Below, piece after piece: positions 53,070 to 63,289 of a stretch of 64,000 nucleotides of DNA (the first letter of the stretch is position 1; the number at the start of each line of letters is the position of its first letter). Where the stretch lies: the NCBI RefSeq assembly GCF_017901175.1, contig NZ_CP072793.1, positions 2,728,001 through 2,792,000 of the forward strand, written 5' to 3'. Below the pieces are notes generated by a model. That model ran no database searches. It was not told where the DNA came from and worked only from the letters and a program-made list of their open reading frames with translations. Origin of the DNA: Thiothrix unzii. Lineage in GTDB: Bacteria; Pseudomonadota; Gammaproteobacteria; Thiotrichales; Thiotrichaceae. Position numbers and translations under genes: made by a program.

Positions 53070-54410
53070 ATGAAAATCACAAAAGGTCTGGATTTGCCCA
53101 TTACGGGTAAGCCGGAACAAGCGGTTTATGCACACCCTGCCCCCCAGACGGTTGCCGTGTTGGGGCGTGACTTCCACGACTTGCGCCCTGCTTTGCAAGT
53201 TCAGGAAGGGGATCGGGTAAAACGTGGACAAGTTCTGTTCACTGACCGCAAGAGTCCGGGCGTTAATTTCACTTCACCGGGCGGCGGTGTCATCAAAGCG
53301 ATTAACCGTGGGGCGAAGCGGGTGCTGAACTCGGTCGTCATTCAGTTGGATGCGCAGGAAGAGGCGGTCAGTTTCCCCGCTTATTCCCCTGAGCAATTGT
53401 CGACACTGGATGCGGATACCATCCGCCAACAATTGCTGGATTCCGGGCAGTGGATTGCGTTCCGTACCCGGCCTTACAGCAAAGTCCCTAAAGCGGACAG
53501 CATTCCCTCCTCTATTTTCGTGACCGCGATTGATACCTACGCGATGGCAGCCGCCCCCTTGATCGTGATTAACGAACAGGCAGAAGCGTTTCGCAGTGGT
53601 TTGCAAGTCATTGCCAAACTCGCGCCGCAAGTGTTTGTTAATCATGCGGAAGGGGCGACGATACCGCGTGTTGAAGCCAACCACATCCGTTACAACGGTT
53701 GGTCGGGGCCGCACCCGGCGGGTTTACCCGGTACGCACATCCACTTCCTTGATCCGGTCAGCGAACACAAAACCGTGTGGCACATCGGCTATCAGGATGT
53801 GATTGCGATTGGCAAGCTCTTCACCACCGGCACGCTGTATGTGGAACGCATTATTTCGCTGGCAGGCCCGACGGTATTAAAGCCGCGCTTGCTGCGTACC
53901 CGTTTGGGCGCAAGCACCGATGACATTGTGGAAGGGCAACTCGATTGCCAGCAATGCCGCGTGATTGCCGGTTCGTTGCTGGCAGGTTTCCGCGCAGCGG
54001 GTTGGAGTGCGTATCTGGGGCGTTACACCGTGCAAGTCGCGGTGATTGCCGAAGGGCAGCCGCGTTTGTTCCTGCATTGGTTGAACCCGTTGCTCAAGCA
54101 GTTTTCCATCCTCAATGTGTTTTTGCGCCCGGATGTGCGGCACGCCAGTTTTGCGATGACAACCACGCAACACGGCAGTCACCGCGCGATGGTGCCGATT
54201 GGCAATTACGAGGCAATCATGCCGCTGGATATTTTGCCGACGCAATTGCTGCGTTCCTTGCTGGTACGCGACACGGTAATGGCGCAACAACTCGGCGCGT
54301 TGGAACTCGATGAAGATGACCTCGCCCTGTGTACTTTCGTGTGTCACAGCAAATACGAATACGGCCCCGCGTTACGCGACTGCCTGCGAATGCTGGAAAA
54401 GGGGGAATAA
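53070..54410 (+). CDS. nqrA: Na+-translocating NADH:quinone reductase subunit A
   Basis: 446 residues, starting [20 protein letters not shown], the family N-terminus; thirteen upstream in-frame codons are rejected. It contains [20 protein letters not shown] and the [20 protein letters not shown] biotinyl-like domain. NqrA is a cytoplasmic subunit that contributes to quinone binding. nqrB follows 3 bp later. Confidence 0.95.
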   Translation: MKITKGLDLPITGKPEQAVYAHPAPQTVAVLGRDFHDLRPALQVQEGDRVKRGQVLFTDRKSPGVNFTSPGGGVIKAINRGAKRVLNSVVIQLDAQEEAVSFPAYSPEQLSTLDADTIRQQLLDSGQWIAFRTRPYSKVPKADSIPSSIFVTAIDTYAMAAAPLIVINEQAEAFRSGLQVIAKLAPQVFVNHAEGATIPRVEANHIRYNGWSGPHPAGLPGTHIHFLDPVSEHKTVWHIGYQDVIAIGKLFTTGTLYVERIISLAGPTVLKPRLLRTRLGASTDDIVEGQLDCQQCRVIAGSLLAGFRAAGWSAYLGRYTVQVAVIAEGQPRLFLHWLNPLLKQFSILNVFLRPDVRHASFAMTTTQHGSHRAMVPIGNYEAIMPLDILPTQLLRSLLVRDTVMAQQLGALELDEDDLALCTFVCHSKYEYGPALRDCLRMLEKGE

Positions 54411-54413
54411 GCG

Positions 54414-55634
54414 ATGACGGATAAATTACGCCGCCTGCTCGACAAGGTTGAGCCGAAATTTGCCAAAGGCGGCAAATATCACAAGTATTACGGCCTGTTT
54501 GAAATGGTCGATACGCTGCTGTACAGCCCACCCAACCGCACCATCGGCGCACCGCATGTGCGCGACGCGCTCGATCTGAAGCGGGTCATGGGCTATGTGT
54601 GGCTGGCAACCTTCCCCGTGATGTTCATGGCGTGTTTCAACACCGGCTATCAGGCGAATCTGGCGATGCAAGGCATGGGGCTGGAACACGCGGAAGGCTG
54701 GCGCGGCACGATCATGGACATGATTGGCTACGACCCGAAAAGCTTTTTCGATAACTTTTTCCACGGCTTGCTGTATTTCCTACCCGTTTACATGACCACG
54801 TTTATTGTGGGTGGGATTGCGGAAGTGGTGTTCGCGCTGGTGCGTGGGCATGAAGTCAACGAAGGTTTCTTTGTCACCTCCATCTTGTATTCACTGGTAA
54901 TGCCGCCGGATATTCCGTTGTGGATGGTGGGCTTGGGCATTTTGTTCGGGGTGATTATTGGCAAGGAAGTGTTTGGCGGTACGGGTAAAAACTTCATCAA
55001 CCCGGCACTGGCGGGGCGGGCGTTCCTGTTCTTTGCGTACCCCGCGTTTATGTCCGGCGATGCGGTGTGGGTAGCGGTTGACGGTTATTCCGGCGCAACC
55101 ACGTTGTCTGCGGCAGCGGCGGGTGGAATGCAGGCGGTAACAGTGAGCTGGTGGGATGCGTTTATCGGGCTGGAACCCGGTTCTTTGGGCGAAACCTCAA
55201 CGCTGGCAATCCTGATTGGCGGGGCATTTTTGCTGTTCACCAAGATTGCGAGCTGGCGCATTGTGTCGGGTGTGATGTTCGGCATGGTCATGATGACGAT
55301 TTTGCTGAATACCATTGGTAGCGATACCAACCCGATGTTTGCGATGCCTTGGTATTGGCATTTGGTCACGGGTGGCTTTGCGTTCGGGATGATTTTCATG
55401 GCGACTGATCCGGTAACAGCGGCGCATACCGACACCGGGCGGTGGTGGTACGGCGTGCTGATTGGGGTGATGGTCATCCTGATTCGGGTGGTGAATCCGG
55501 CGTTCCCCGAAGGCATGATGCTGGCGATTTTGTTTGCGAATATGTTCGCGCCGCTGATGGATTACGGGGTGATGAAAGCCAACATCAAACGCCGCCTGAA
55601 GCGTCAAGCAGCCAATGCGGGGGCTAAATCATGA
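54414..55634 (+). CDS. nqrB: Na+-translocating NADH:quinone reductase subunit B
   Basis: 406 residues, an inner-membrane subunit with about ten helices. The covalent FMN site is the Thr in [13 protein letters not shown]. Other marks are the [16 protein letters not shown] helix and the [21 protein letters not shown]-terminus. It carries the FMN from NqrC and the riboflavin that sit at the Na+ translocation step. The nqrC start overlaps its stop (ATGA). Confidence 0.95.
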   Translation: MTDKLRRLLDKVEPKFAKGGKYHKYYGLFEMVDTLLYSPPNRTIGAPHVRDALDLKRVMGYVWLATFPVMFMACFNTGYQANLAMQGMGLEHAEGWRGTIMDMIGYDPKSFFDNFFHGLLYFLPVYMTTFIVGGIAEVVFALVRGHEVNEGFFVTSILYSLVMPPDIPLWMVGLGILFGVIIGKEVFGGTGKNFINPALAGRAFLFFAYPAFMSGDAVWVAVDGYSGATTLSAAAAGGMQAVTVSWWDAFIGLEPGSLGETSTLAILIGGAFLLFTKIASWRIVSGVMFGMVMMTILLNTIGSDTNPMFAMPWYWHLVTGGFAFGMIFMATDPVTAAHTDTGRWWYGVLIGVMVILIRVVNPAFPEGMMLAILFANMFAPLMDYGVMKANIKRRLKRQAANAGAKS

Positions 55635-56443
55635 AACTCGTGCGTCAATTTTTAGATTTACCCAACGACAGCAAAGTGAAAACCTACGGGGTAGCGTTGC
55701 TGTTGTGTCTGGTGTGTTCGGTCGCCGTTTCCGCCGCAGCCGTGGCCTTAAAGCCGGTGCAGGACGAAAACAAGTTGCTGGACAAGAAAAAGAACATTCT
55801 GCAAATCGCCGGGCTGGATCAACCCGGTAAATCCGTCGATGAAGCTTTCAAACAAATCGAAGCCAAAGTGGTGGATTTGCAAACCGGCGACTACGTATCC
55901 GGCATTGACCCCAATACCTTCGATGCACGTGCCGCCTCGGTTGACCCCAAGCAAAACCTGGTACTGACCAAAGAACAGGACATTGCCTCGATCAAACGCC
56001 GCGCCAAATACGCCACGGTGTATCTGGTGAAAGACCCGCAAGGCAAGGTGGAAAAACTGATTTTGCCGATTCACGGCTACGGTTTGTGGTCGACCTTATA
56101 CGGTTTCCTTGCCCTCAAAGGCGATGCGAACACTGTGGTGGGCATGGGTTTCTACGAACATGCTGAAACGCCCGGTTTGGGTGGCGAAGTCGACAACCCC
56201 GCCTGGAAAGCTTTGTGGAAAGACAAGCAAGTGTTCAACAGCGATGGTCAAGTTGCCTTGCGCGTCATGAAAGGTGCAGCCCCGGCGGGCGACCCGAAAG
56301 CGGTGCATGAAATCGACGCATTGTCCGGCGCAACCCTAACCAGCCGGGGCGTGGATAACCTTGTGCATTTCTGGATGGGTGAAAACGGCTTTGGTTCTTA
56401 CCTGCAAAAATTCCGTACCAACTCTCAGGGAGGTGGCGTATGA
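55631..56443 (+). CDS. nqrC: Na+-translocating NADH:quinone reductase subunit C
   Basis: 270 residues. One N-terminal helix (about 18-38) anchors a periplasmic domain. The covalent FMN attaches to the second Thr of SGATLTS ([13 protein letters not shown] near residue 233). Attachment needs a flavin transferase (ApbE), which is not encoded next to this operon. The nqrD start overlaps its stop. Confidence 0.95.
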   Translation: MKLVRQFLDLPNDSKVKTYGVALLLCLVCSVAVSAAAVALKPVQDENKLLDKKKNILQIAGLDQPGKSVDEAFKQIEAKVVDLQTGDYVSGIDPNTFDARAASVDPKQNLVLTKEQDIASIKRRAKYATVYLVKDPQGKVEKLILPIHGYGLWSTLYGFLALKGDANTVVGMGFYEHAETPGLGGEVDNPAWKALWKDKQVFNSDGQVALRVMKGAAPAGDPKAVHEIDALSGATLTSRGVDNLVHFWMGENGFGSYLQKFRTNSQGGGV

Positions 56444-57102
56444 GCCCCGAAGCCCGCAAAGTATTAACCAGTCCGCTGATCGGCAATAACCCGATTACGC
56501 TGCAAATTCTGGGTATCTGTTCCGCCTTGGCAGTGACCAGCTCCATGAAAACCGCGCTGCTGATGGCCGTCGGTTTGACCACGGTAACAGCGTTTTCCAA
56601 TGCCTTTATCAGTGCGGTGCGTAATCACACGCCCGGTAGCATTCGCATTATTGTGCAAATGACCATCATCGCTTCCTTGGTTATCGTGGTCGATCAGTTA
56701 ATGAAAGCCTATGCGTTCAGTACCGCAAAACAGCTTTCGGTGTTCGTCGGTTTGATCATTACCAACTGTATCGTGATGGGGCGGGCGGAAGCCTATGCCA
56801 TGCAAAATCCGCCGGGAATCAGTTTCCTTGACGGGATAGGCAATGGCTTGGGCTACAGCATTATCTTGGTAGGTGTGGCATTTGTGCGTGAATTGTTTGG
56901 CGCAGGTTCGTTGTTCGGTTACGAAATACTGACACTAACCAAACACGATGGTTGGTATACGCCCAACAGTTTGCTGCTATTGCCGCCGAGTGCGTTCTTC
57001 CTGATTGGGCTGCTGATCTGGATGATCCGCACCAAATACCCGGAACAGCAGGAAGTCCACGACTTCAAGATTCATGAGAAACACGGCTTGGGGAATCGCT
57101 GA
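56440..57102 (+). CDS. nqrD: Na+-translocating NADH:quinone reductase subunit D
   Basis: 220 residues with six membrane helices. It starts [40 protein letters not shown] and [20 protein letters not shown] are the signatures. NqrD and NqrE share a fold with inverted topology and hold the 2Fe-2S cluster between them. nqrE starts one base after its stop. Confidence 0.95.
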   Translation: MSPEARKVLTSPLIGNNPITLQILGICSALAVTSSMKTALLMAVGLTTVTAFSNAFISAVRNHTPGSIRIIVQMTIIASLVIVVDQLMKAYAFSTAKQLSVFVGLIITNCIVMGRAEAYAMQNPPGISFLDGIGNGLGYSIILVGVAFVRELFGAGSLFGYEILTLTKHDGWYTPNSLLLLPPSAFFLIGLLIWMIRTKYPEQQEVHDFKIHEKHGLGNR

Positions 57103-57103
57103 T

Positions 57104-57700
57104 ATGGAAGCCTTATTAAGTCTTTTCGTTAAGTCTGTTTTCATTGAAAACATGGCACTGACGTTCTTTTTGGGGATGTGTACGTTTATCGCCATTTCCA
57201 AAAAGATCGAAACGGCAGTGGGTTTGGGAATTGCAGTGGTGATTGTTCAAGCGATTACCATGCCTGCCAATAACCTGATTTTGAACGTATTCCTCAAGGA
57301 AAATGCCTTGCTGCAAGGTGTGGATCTGCGTTTTCTGGGCTTGATCAGCTACATCGCCATCATTGCGGCGATTGTGCAGGTGCTGGAAATGGCGATGGAT
57401 AAATTCGTGCCATCGTTGTATCAGGCACTGGGGATTTACTTGCCACTGATTACGGTCAACTGCGCGATTCTGGGCGGTACGCTGTTCATGGTCGAGCGGG
57501 ATTATACTTTCACCGAAAGCGTGGTCTACGGTTTCGGCAGCGGTTTTAGCTGGATGCTGGCCATTGTAGTGCTGGCGGGTGTACGCGAACGCCTGAAATA
57601 CAGCGATGTCCCCGCCGGTTTACAAGGGTTGGGGATAATTTTTATTACAGTCGGGCTGATGTCGTTGGGCTTTATGTCCTTCTCCGGCATTCAGTTATAA
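57104..57700 (+). CDS. nqrE: Na+-translocating NADH:quinone reductase subunit E
   Basis: 198 residues with six membrane helices, starting [20 protein letters not shown]. It includes [20 protein letters not shown], whose cysteine takes part in the NqrD/E iron-sulfur centre. The in-frame codons upstream lie within nqrD and are not used. Confidence 0.95.
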   Translation: MEALLSLFVKSVFIENMALTFFLGMCTFIAISKKIETAVGLGIAVVIVQAITMPANNLILNVFLKENALLQGVDLRFLGLISYIAIIAAIVQVLEMAMDKFVPSLYQALGIYLPLITVNCAILGGTLFMVERDYTFTESVVYGFGSGFSWMLAIVVLAGVRERLKYSDVPAGLQGLGIIFITVGLMSLGFMSFSGIQL

Positions 57701-57713
57701 GGGGTAACACGCA

Positions 57714-58934
57714 ATGACAACCGTTATGTTGGGCGTAGCCCTGTTTACCCTGATGATTATTGGCTTGGTATACGGCATTTTGTTTGCGCGTTCCAAACTG
57801 GTGGCAACGGGCGATATTCGCATTCTGGTAAATGGCGAAAAAGAACTGATCGTGAAACCCGGCACGAAATTGCTGGGCGCATTAGCGGAAAAAGGCTTGT
57901 TCGTGTCGTCTGCCTGTGGCGGCGGTGGTACGTGTGCTCAATGCCGCGTAAAAGTGCTGGAAGGCGGCGGTACGTTACTGGCGACTGAGGAAGGCCACAT
58001 TAACCGCCGTCAAGCAGCCGAAGGTGAACGTTTAGCCTGCCAGGTTGCCGTCAAGCAGGACATGAAAATCGAAGTGCCTGAAGACGTATTCGGCGTGAAA
58101 AAGTGGGAATGCACAGTGCGTTCCAATGACAATAAAGCCACCTTCATCAAGGAATTGGTGGTGGAATTGCCAAAGGGCGAAAAAATCGACTTCCGTGCCG
58201 GGGGTTATATTCAGATCGAATGCCCGCCGCACGATTTGAAGTATTCCAGCTTTGATATTCCACCCAAGTTCCGCGACGATTGGGACAAATACAAGCTGTG
58301 GGATATTGAATCGCATGTCGAAGAACCGGTATTGCGTGCTTATTCAATGGCAAGTTACCCCGAAGAAGACGACATTGTGATGCTCAATGTGCGCATTGCG
58401 ACCCCGCCACCGGGTAAGAATGATCTGCCACCGGGCAAAATGTCGTCGTTCATTTTCAACCTCAAACCGGGTGATAAAGTCACGGTTTCAGGGCCTTACG
58501 GTGAATTCTTTGCACGCAAGACGGATAATGAAATGGTGTTTATCGGCGGTGGCGCGGGCATGGCTCCGATGCGTTCGCACATTTACGACCAGCTACGCCG
58601 CTTGAAAAGTAAGCGCAAAATGTCATTCTGGTACGGTGCACGGAGTTTGCGGGAAGCGTTTTACGTGGATGAATTTGATACGTTAGCGGCAGAAAATCCA
58701 AACTTTACTTGGCACATGGGTTTATCAGAACCGCAGCCTGAAGATAATTGGACGGGATACGTCGGATTTATTCACGATGTACTTTATAAAAATTATTTAA
58801 AGGATCACTCCGCACCGGAAGAGTGCGAATATTATTTATGTGGGCCGCCAATGATGAATGCCGCAGTCGTAAGGATGCTATTGGATATTGGCGTGGAAAA
58901 AGAAAATATTTTGCTGGATGATTTTGGCGGTTAG
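57714..58934 (+). CDS. nqrF: Na+-translocating NADH:quinone reductase subunit F
   Basis: 406 residues, the NADH-oxidising subunit. An N-terminal helix (about 3-25) leads to a 2Fe-2S domain with [16 protein letters not shown] near 70 and a distal Cys in LACQVAV. The FAD motif RAYSMASYP near 210 and the NAD part [17 protein letters not shown] near 278 follow, ending ILLDDFGG. It takes electrons from NADH to the cluster, then to the NqrD/E cluster. Confidence 0.96.
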   Translation: MTTVMLGVALFTLMIIGLVYGILFARSKLVATGDIRILVNGEKELIVKPGTKLLGALAEKGLFVSSACGGGGTCAQCRVKVLEGGGTLLATEEGHINRRQAAEGERLACQVAVKQDMKIEVPEDVFGVKKWECTVRSNDNKATFIKELVVELPKGEKIDFRAGGYIQIECPPHDLKYSSFDIPPKFRDDWDKYKLWDIESHVEEPVLRAYSMASYPEEDDIVMLNVRIATPPPGKNDLPPGKMSSFIFNLKPGDKVTVSGPYGEFFARKTDNEMVFIGGGAGMAPMRSHIYDQLRRLKSKRKMSFWYGARSLREAFYVDEFDTLAAENPNFTWHMGLSEPQPEDNWTGYVGFIHDVLYKNYLKDHSAPEECEYYLCGPPMMNAAVVRMLLDIGVEKENILLDDFGG

Positions 58935-59124
58935 CACTTTTTTAGTGCAAATAATTGATTCTTATCGGAAAGAGCGGGGTGGAAAGCCCACCCCGAACCG
59001 CTAGGAGGAAATGGGCTAGTTGCCTAACCCGTGCTAATACTAACGCAAAATTCGCAAACGTGAAATGTTTTTGCAGTGCAGCATGATAATATTCCAAATT
59101 ACTAAGATTAACGGTTAAATACCC
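58935..59124 (+). other. Structured nqrF-nqrM spacer
   Basis: A 190-bp gap with no gene. It has a small 5-bp hairpin directly after nqrF (58,934-58,948) with a T-rich loop, and a stronger 8-bp GC stem at 58,975-58,995. A further paired stretch (GGGCTAG with CTAACCC) follows, then AT-rich sequence to nqrM. No U-tract follows the strong stem, so this may be a leader of nqrM rather than a terminator. Confidence 0.4.
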
Positions 59125-59337
59125 ATGAAAGTTTTTCTATTAACATTTCTTATCTTTGGGTTGGCAATCATTGGACTTGCGATTGGCTGGCTGCTCAATA
59201 ATCGTAGCTTAAAAGGAAGCTGTGGCGGTTTATCTGGCATTCCGGGCATAGAAAAAAGCGATTGTTCCTGTTCTAATCCTTGTGAGAAGCGTCAACGCCA
59301 ACTTGCACAACAACAAGCCTCACGTAAGCAGGCATAA
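59125..59337 (+). CDS. nqrM: Na+-NQR maturation protein NqrM
   Basis: 70 residues. One membrane helix (about 5-24) is followed by cysteine-rich SCGGLSGIPGIEKSDCSCSN and PCEKR. It matches NqrM (DUF539), needed for insertion of the iron centre in the Nqr complex of other bacteria. It is separated from nqrF by a 190-bp spacer, where many genomes have apbE instead. Confidence 0.92.
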   Translation: MKVFLLTFLIFGLAIIGLAIGWLLNNRSLKGSCGGLSGIPGIEKSDCSCSNPCEKRQRQLAQQQASRKQA

Positions 59338-59370
59338 AAGACCCGAAAACACTGGCAGGAGGAGCCAACC

Positions 59371-59787
59371 ATGTCGAAGATTTCTTTATCAGTACGCCAT
59401 TACATGTCCAACCGACTGGCGACCTTGCACGAAAACCAAGACATCCGCGAAGTCGTCACCATTTTTACCGAACGCAACCTGTTTGGTGGTGCGGTAGTCG
59501 ATAACCTCGGCAATCTGGTGGGCATTCTATCTGTCACCGACTGCATTGATGCCGCGTTACGCGCAGGCTATCACTCCGGCTGGCGTGGCACTGTGGGTGA
59601 ACGTATGTCGCGGGATATTCGCACCGTGGATGCGGAAGATAATATTCTCGACGTGGCAAAAATGTTCATGGACGACCATTACCGCCGATACCCCGTGCTG
59701 GATGATAACCGCGTGGTAGGTGTGGTTACGCGCTTAGACGTGCTCAAAGCCCTGTGTAAAATCCGTGAGTCCGGTTTTGCTGTCTAA
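59371..59787 (+). CDS. CBS-domain pair protein
   Basis: 138 residues: two CBS motifs, one from about 10 to 60 (VRHYMSNRLATLHENQDIRE) and one from about 78 to 132 (MSRDIRTVDAEDNILDVAKM). They make a Bateman module, which usually binds adenosine nucleotides. No catalytic domain is attached, so its job cannot be named. GGAGGAG lies 8 bp before the ATG. Confidence 0.85.
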   Translation: MSKISLSVRHYMSNRLATLHENQDIREVVTIFTERNLFGGAVVDNLGNLVGILSVTDCIDAALRAGYHSGWRGTVGERMSRDIRTVDAEDNILDVAKMFMDDHYRRYPVLDDNRVVGVVTRLDVLKALCKIRESGFAV

Positions 59788-59856
59788 TTTCGCTTACAGC
59801 ATCACACCGCAAAACGTGACATAATCCGGCGTTTTCAGCTTAACCCTGTAACGTCT

Positions 59857-60870
59857 GTGAGAGAAGCACCTACCCTGACCCACGCCGCGCCGTTTTCCAT
59901 CACGATGTTGGCGGAAAAAAATTCAGCCCAGCTCCACGAGGGGCTGCACCTGTTAGCTGCGGTTGGCTTTGCGGATAAAGCGGCAACGCTGGATGCTAAC
60001 CGCCCGATTTTCAACATCGGTTTACCGCTGTTAAACGCCGTTGCTTGTACTGAGCAATGGTTAAGCCCTACCCCAGTGCGCTACGGCAAACACGCCAGTA
60101 TTACCTATAGTGAAAATGATCAGGTGCTATTCGGGCATTTACTGTTGGAAGAAGCGGATTTCAGCGATTTTCGCCAAGCCAGCCGGGATGCTTACCAGCA
60201 AGTGTTTGAACTGCTGCAACAGCGCGGCTACCCGTATTTATTGCGGATGTGGAACTACTTCCCAGCGATTACCGCGCAACAAAGTGAACTCAATCGTTAC
60301 CAAGTGTTTTGCTTAGGGCGGCAAGATGCACTCGACGCACACGGTAATTTCGCCTATTCCCCACCCGCAGCCACCGCGATTGGCACGCAACAAGCAGGGT
60401 TACAACTGTACTTTATTGCCGCGCAAGCCGCCGGAATGCAGTTGGAAAACCCGCGTCAAACCAGCGCGTTTTTGTACCCACGGCAATACGGCCCGGTTAG
60501 CCCCGCGTTTTCACGCGCTACGGTTAAAGCGTGGGGGAAAACCCAACACCTGTACATTTCCGGCACGACTAGCATTGTCGGGCATGAAACCTTGCACACG
60601 GGTGATCCGCTCGCACAGCTTCACGAAACCTTGCGCAATCTGGAAGCGTTGCTCGAACACGGCGATGATACTTTGGGTTTACCAGTGCGCGGCGTTGGCG
60701 CATTAACCCAGCTCAAAGTGTATGTGCATGACCGCGCTACCCTGCCCTTGCTACAAGCCGCGTTAGACAGCTATTTAGCCCAGCAGCCGCACGCACCGAC
60801 CGTGTTGTATTTGCAAGGCGATGTATGCCGCGCTGATTTAATGGTGGAAATGGAAGGAATTTATGCCTGA
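59857..60870 (+). CDS. Chorismatase of the XanB2/FkbO/Hyg5 type
   Basis: 337 residues, starting at a GTG. Marks are VRYGKHASITYSENDQVLFG, YPYLLRMWNYFPAITA, LNRYQVFCLGRQDAL and SGTTSIVGHETLHTGDPLAQ. The second half has the YjgF/Rid-like fold of this group. Relatives hydrolyse chorismate; XanB2 gives 3- and 4-hydroxybenzoate, the latter feeding ubiquinone in Xanthomonas. No ubiC is seen nearby, so a role in quinone supply is plausible but not shown. It overlaps mutM by 8 bp. Confidence 0.72.
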   Translation: MREAPTLTHAAPFSITMLAEKNSAQLHEGLHLLAAVGFADKAATLDANRPIFNIGLPLLNAVACTEQWLSPTPVRYGKHASITYSENDQVLFGHLLLEEADFSDFRQASRDAYQQVFELLQQRGYPYLLRMWNYFPAITAQQSELNRYQVFCLGRQDALDAHGNFAYSPPAATAIGTQQAGLQLYFIAAQAAGMQLENPRQTSAFLYPRQYGPVSPAFSRATVKAWGKTQHLYISGTTSIVGHETLHTGDPLAQLHETLRNLEALLEHGDDTLGLPVRGVGALTQLKVYVHDRATLPLLQAALDSYLAQQPHAPTVLYLQGDVCRADLMVEMEGIYA

Positions 60871-61675
60871 ATTACCCGAAGTCGAAACCACCCGATGTGG
60901 CATTGAGCCGTATCTGTTGGGGCAAACCATCACCGGGGTAACAGTGCGCCAACCGCGCTTGCGCTGGGAAGTTCCCGACAGCATTCAAAGCCTCGTCGGG
61001 CAAACTGTGCAGCAATTAACCCGGCGCGGCAAATACATCCTGCTGCACACACCTGCTGGGGTAGCGTTAATCCATTTGGGAATGTCGGGCAGTTTACGCA
61101 TTGTCGATGCGACGCTATTGCCGCGTAAACACGACCATTTCGATCTATTGCTTGCCAGCGGTAACATCGTGCGTTACCACGATCCGCGTCGTTTTGGCGC
61201 ATTGTTATGGACGGCAGACCCCGTGCAGCAACACCCGTTGCTGCGTGAATTGGGGCCTGAACCGTTAGAGGCAGGATTTGATGGGGATTACCTGTTCACC
61301 CAATCGCGCTCACGCACAGTGAATGTGAAGGCGTTCATTATGAATGCTCACATCGTTGTCGGCGTGGGCAATATTTACGCTTGCGAAGCGTTGTTCCTCG
61401 CCGGGATAGACCCACGCCGTGTAGCAGGACGCATATCCCGTGAACGTTACCTCAAGCTGGCGAATAGTATCCGCGAGATTTTGACCTACGCCATTGAACG
61501 CGGGGGAACAACCCTGCGCGATTTTGTACGTGAAGATGGGTCGCCGGGGTATTTTCAACTGGAGCTGAAGGTTTACGGACGGGCGGATGAACCCTGTCGC
61601 GTTTGCCAAACCCCTATCCGTCACCTCACCCAAGGCCAACGTTCCACTTGGTTCTGCCCTGTTTGTCAGCATTGA
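60863..61675 (+). CDS. mutM: Formamidopyrimidine-DNA glycosylase
   Basis: 270 residues (269 in E. coli). PELPEVETTRCGIEPYLLGQ gives the catalytic Pro2 and Glu3, the beta-lobe lysine lies in TRRGKYILLHTP, and the zinc finger CRVCQTPIRHLTQGQRS... ends FCPVCQH. It removes 8-oxoguanine and other oxidised purines. It overlaps the chorismatase gene and probably shares its transcript. Confidence 0.97.
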   Translation: MPELPEVETTRCGIEPYLLGQTITGVTVRQPRLRWEVPDSIQSLVGQTVQQLTRRGKYILLHTPAGVALIHLGMSGSLRIVDATLLPRKHDHFDLLLASGNIVRYHDPRRFGALLWTADPVQQHPLLRELGPEPLEAGFDGDYLFTQSRSRTVNVKAFIMNAHIVVGVGNIYACEALFLAGIDPRRVAGRISRERYLKLANSIREILTYAIERGGTTLRDFVREDGSPGYFQLELKVYGRADEPCRVCQTPIRHLTQGQRSTWFCPVCQH

Positions 61676-61759
61676 CCCGCGCTCATCTGGCGGAGTCGGT
61701 GTGCCACTCTCTTGGTTGCTGAGCGTAGCCGAAGCATCGCCTTGCGGCTTACGGCTGAG

Positions 61760-61951
61760 TCAGTGACGTGTGCCTCGAATGCTCATGTCTGCTTCTTCGA
61801 GAATGCCGTTCGCCATCAGTTCACGCACCAATTGACGACGCACGCCTTTATCAACGCCGACTTGCATCCCCAAACGGTAAAAAACGAAGGCGGGAACACC
61901 AATAATAGCGAGACCCAGTAGGAAATTAATCATAGTATCCATGTCCAGCAT
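61760..61951 (-). CDS. Small membrane protein, 63 residues, unknown function
   Basis: It starts MLDMDTMINFLLGLAIIGVP. One helix (about 7-27) is followed by a charged tail, GMQVGVDKGVRRQLVRELMA then NGILEEADMSIRGTRH. No domain is recognised. It lies between mutM and dusA on the opposite strand. The 84 bp after mutM show GC-rich inverted stretches but no clear terminator. Confidence 0.5.
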   Translation of the reverse strand: MLDMDTMINFLLGLAIIGVPAFVFYRLGMQVGVDKGVRRQLVRELMANGILEEADMSIRGTRH

Positions 61952-62009
61952 AAGATTATCCTCTTAACATCTTGTGTTGTTGTCGAAAGCCCATACCGCA
62001 AAATAGTAT

Positions 62010-62978
62010 ATGAAGAAGCTTAACCGAAAATTTACCGTAGCCCCAATGTTGGACTGGACTGACCGGCATTGCCGTTTTTTTCATAGATTGCTTACAAAAG
62101 AAGCGATTTTATACACAGAAATGGTGACAACTGGCGCGATTTTATACGGCGATCCTGCGCGGCAATTGCGCTTTAATTCGCAAGAACACCCCGTCGCATT
62201 ACAACTCGGTGGCAGTGAACCGCAGGAATTAGCCCAGTGCGCCCGTATTGCACAAGATTACGGCTACGATGAAATCAATCTGAATGTCGGCTGCCCCAGC
62301 GAGCGCGTGCAAAAAGGTGCATTCGGCGCGTGTTTAATGGCTGAACCACAACTCATTGCGGAATGCGTGAGTGCAATGCAAGCCGCTGTTGCTATTCCCA
62401 TCACAGTAAAAAACCGCATTGGCATTGACGACCAAGAAGATTACACCGATTTACACCACTTCATTGACACGGTGTCACAAGCAGGCTGCCAGACATTTAT
62501 TATCCACGCCCGTAAAGCATGGCTGAAAGGTTTAAGCCCCAAAGAAAACCGCGAAATTCCACCGCTGCGTTACGATCTGGTGTACCAAATCAAGCAAGCC
62601 TTCCCCACGCTCGAAATCATTATTAACGGTGGCATTACCACGCTGGAACAATGCCAGCAGCATTTACAGCACGTCGATGGTGTCATGGTCGGGCGTGAGG
62701 CTTACCATAATCCTTGGCTGCTGGCGCAGGTTGACCCGCTGCTTTACGGCACACCTGCCCCGCTGGAATCGCGTCAGGCGGCGTTACTGGCAATGTTACC
62801 CTATGTGCAGGCGCAACTTGATGCGGGCGTACCACTGGGGCATATCAGCCGCCACTTGCTAGGATTATTTCAAGGAATGCCGGGGGCGCGTGCGTTTCGG
62901 CGGCTCATCAGCGAGAACGCACACAAGCCGGATGCTGGTGTGAAATTATTACGCGATGCTTTAGCAAAAATTACTTGA
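62010..62978 (+). CDS. dusA: tRNA-dihydrouridine(20/20a) synthase
   Basis: 322 residues, starting MKKLNRKFTVAPMLDWTDRH. The FMN TIM barrel shows VAPMLDWTD, LNVGCPSERVQKGAFGACLM (catalytic Cys in GCPSE) and TVKNRIGIDDQEDYTDLHHF; IINGGITTLEQC closes it. It reduces U20 and U20a in tRNA. It starts 30 bp after a -10-like TATAGT region, though no -35 is clear. Confidence 0.96.
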   Translation: MKKLNRKFTVAPMLDWTDRHCRFFHRLLTKEAILYTEMVTTGAILYGDPARQLRFNSQEHPVALQLGGSEPQELAQCARIAQDYGYDEINLNVGCPSERVQKGAFGACLMAEPQLIAECVSAMQAAVAIPITVKNRIGIDDQEDYTDLHHFIDTVSQAGCQTFIIHARKAWLKGLSPKENREIPPLRYDLVYQIKQAFPTLEIIINGGITTLEQCQQHLQHVDGVMVGREAYHNPWLLAQVDPLLYGTPAPLESRQAALLAMLPYVQAQLDAGVPLGHISRHLLGLFQGMPGARAFRRLISENAHKPDAGVKLLRDALAKIT

Positions 62979-63023
62979 CGTAATCTCAACTCTTAAATAA
63001 TATACGCGCCTCAAACCGACAGT

Positions 63024-63099
63024 TCCTCGATAGCTCAGTCGGTAGAGCAACGGACTGTTAATCCGTGGGTCACTGGTTCGAGTCCAGTTCGAGGAGCCA
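63024..63099 (+). tRNA. tRNA-Asn (anticodon GTT)
   Basis: A 76-nt cloverleaf with encoded CCA. Acceptor TCCTCGA/TCGAGGA, anticodon stem CGGAC/GTCCG with loop TGTTAAT, T-loop GGTTCGAGTCC. Its 3' end is where the integrase-bearing region begins, and tRNA-Asn genes are common integration sites. Confidence 0.98.
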
Positions 63100-63107
63100 A
63101 CAAATAC

Positions 63108-63142
63108 AAAGGGTTGCAACATTTAAGCTGCAACCCTTTTTT
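63108..63142 (+). terminator. Terminator after tRNA-Asn
   Basis: Perfect 11-bp stem, arms 63,108-63,118 and 63,129-63,139, loop 10 nt. The last Ts of the stem and those after it make TTTTTT (63,137-63,142). It is a good rho-independent terminator for tRNA-Asn. Confidence 0.85.
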
Positions 63143-63150
63143 GTTTCTGC

Positions 63151-63191
63151 ACCGTTTACGGTGTACTTCACGGTGTACTTTTACCGTTTTT
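63151..63191. repeat. ACGGTGTACTT repeats with flanking ACCGT
   Basis: ACGGTGTACTT occurs twice, at 63,158-63,168 and 63,170-63,180, one base apart. ACCGT lies before it (63,151) and again after it. The 12-bp period (about one helical turn) with inverted flanks looks like a protein-binding site, possibly integrase or excisionase. Confidence 0.5.
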
Positions 63192-63289
63192 TATCGTTCA
63201 AAACCCCGCTTTTTAGCCTGCCGATGTGACCGCCAACACTCACCAAAGCCAAGAGCAAGCAGGCATAATTCGACGCATTTACCCTAAAC

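Noticed and set aside
58934-58948. Terminator directly after nqrF
   Set aside because: The stem is only 5 bp and the T-run is in the loop, not after the stem.
61676-61759. Gene or terminator after mutM
   Set aside because: GC-rich partly paired sequence, possibly a dispersed repeat, but neither a T-tract nor an open frame with a start supports a feature.
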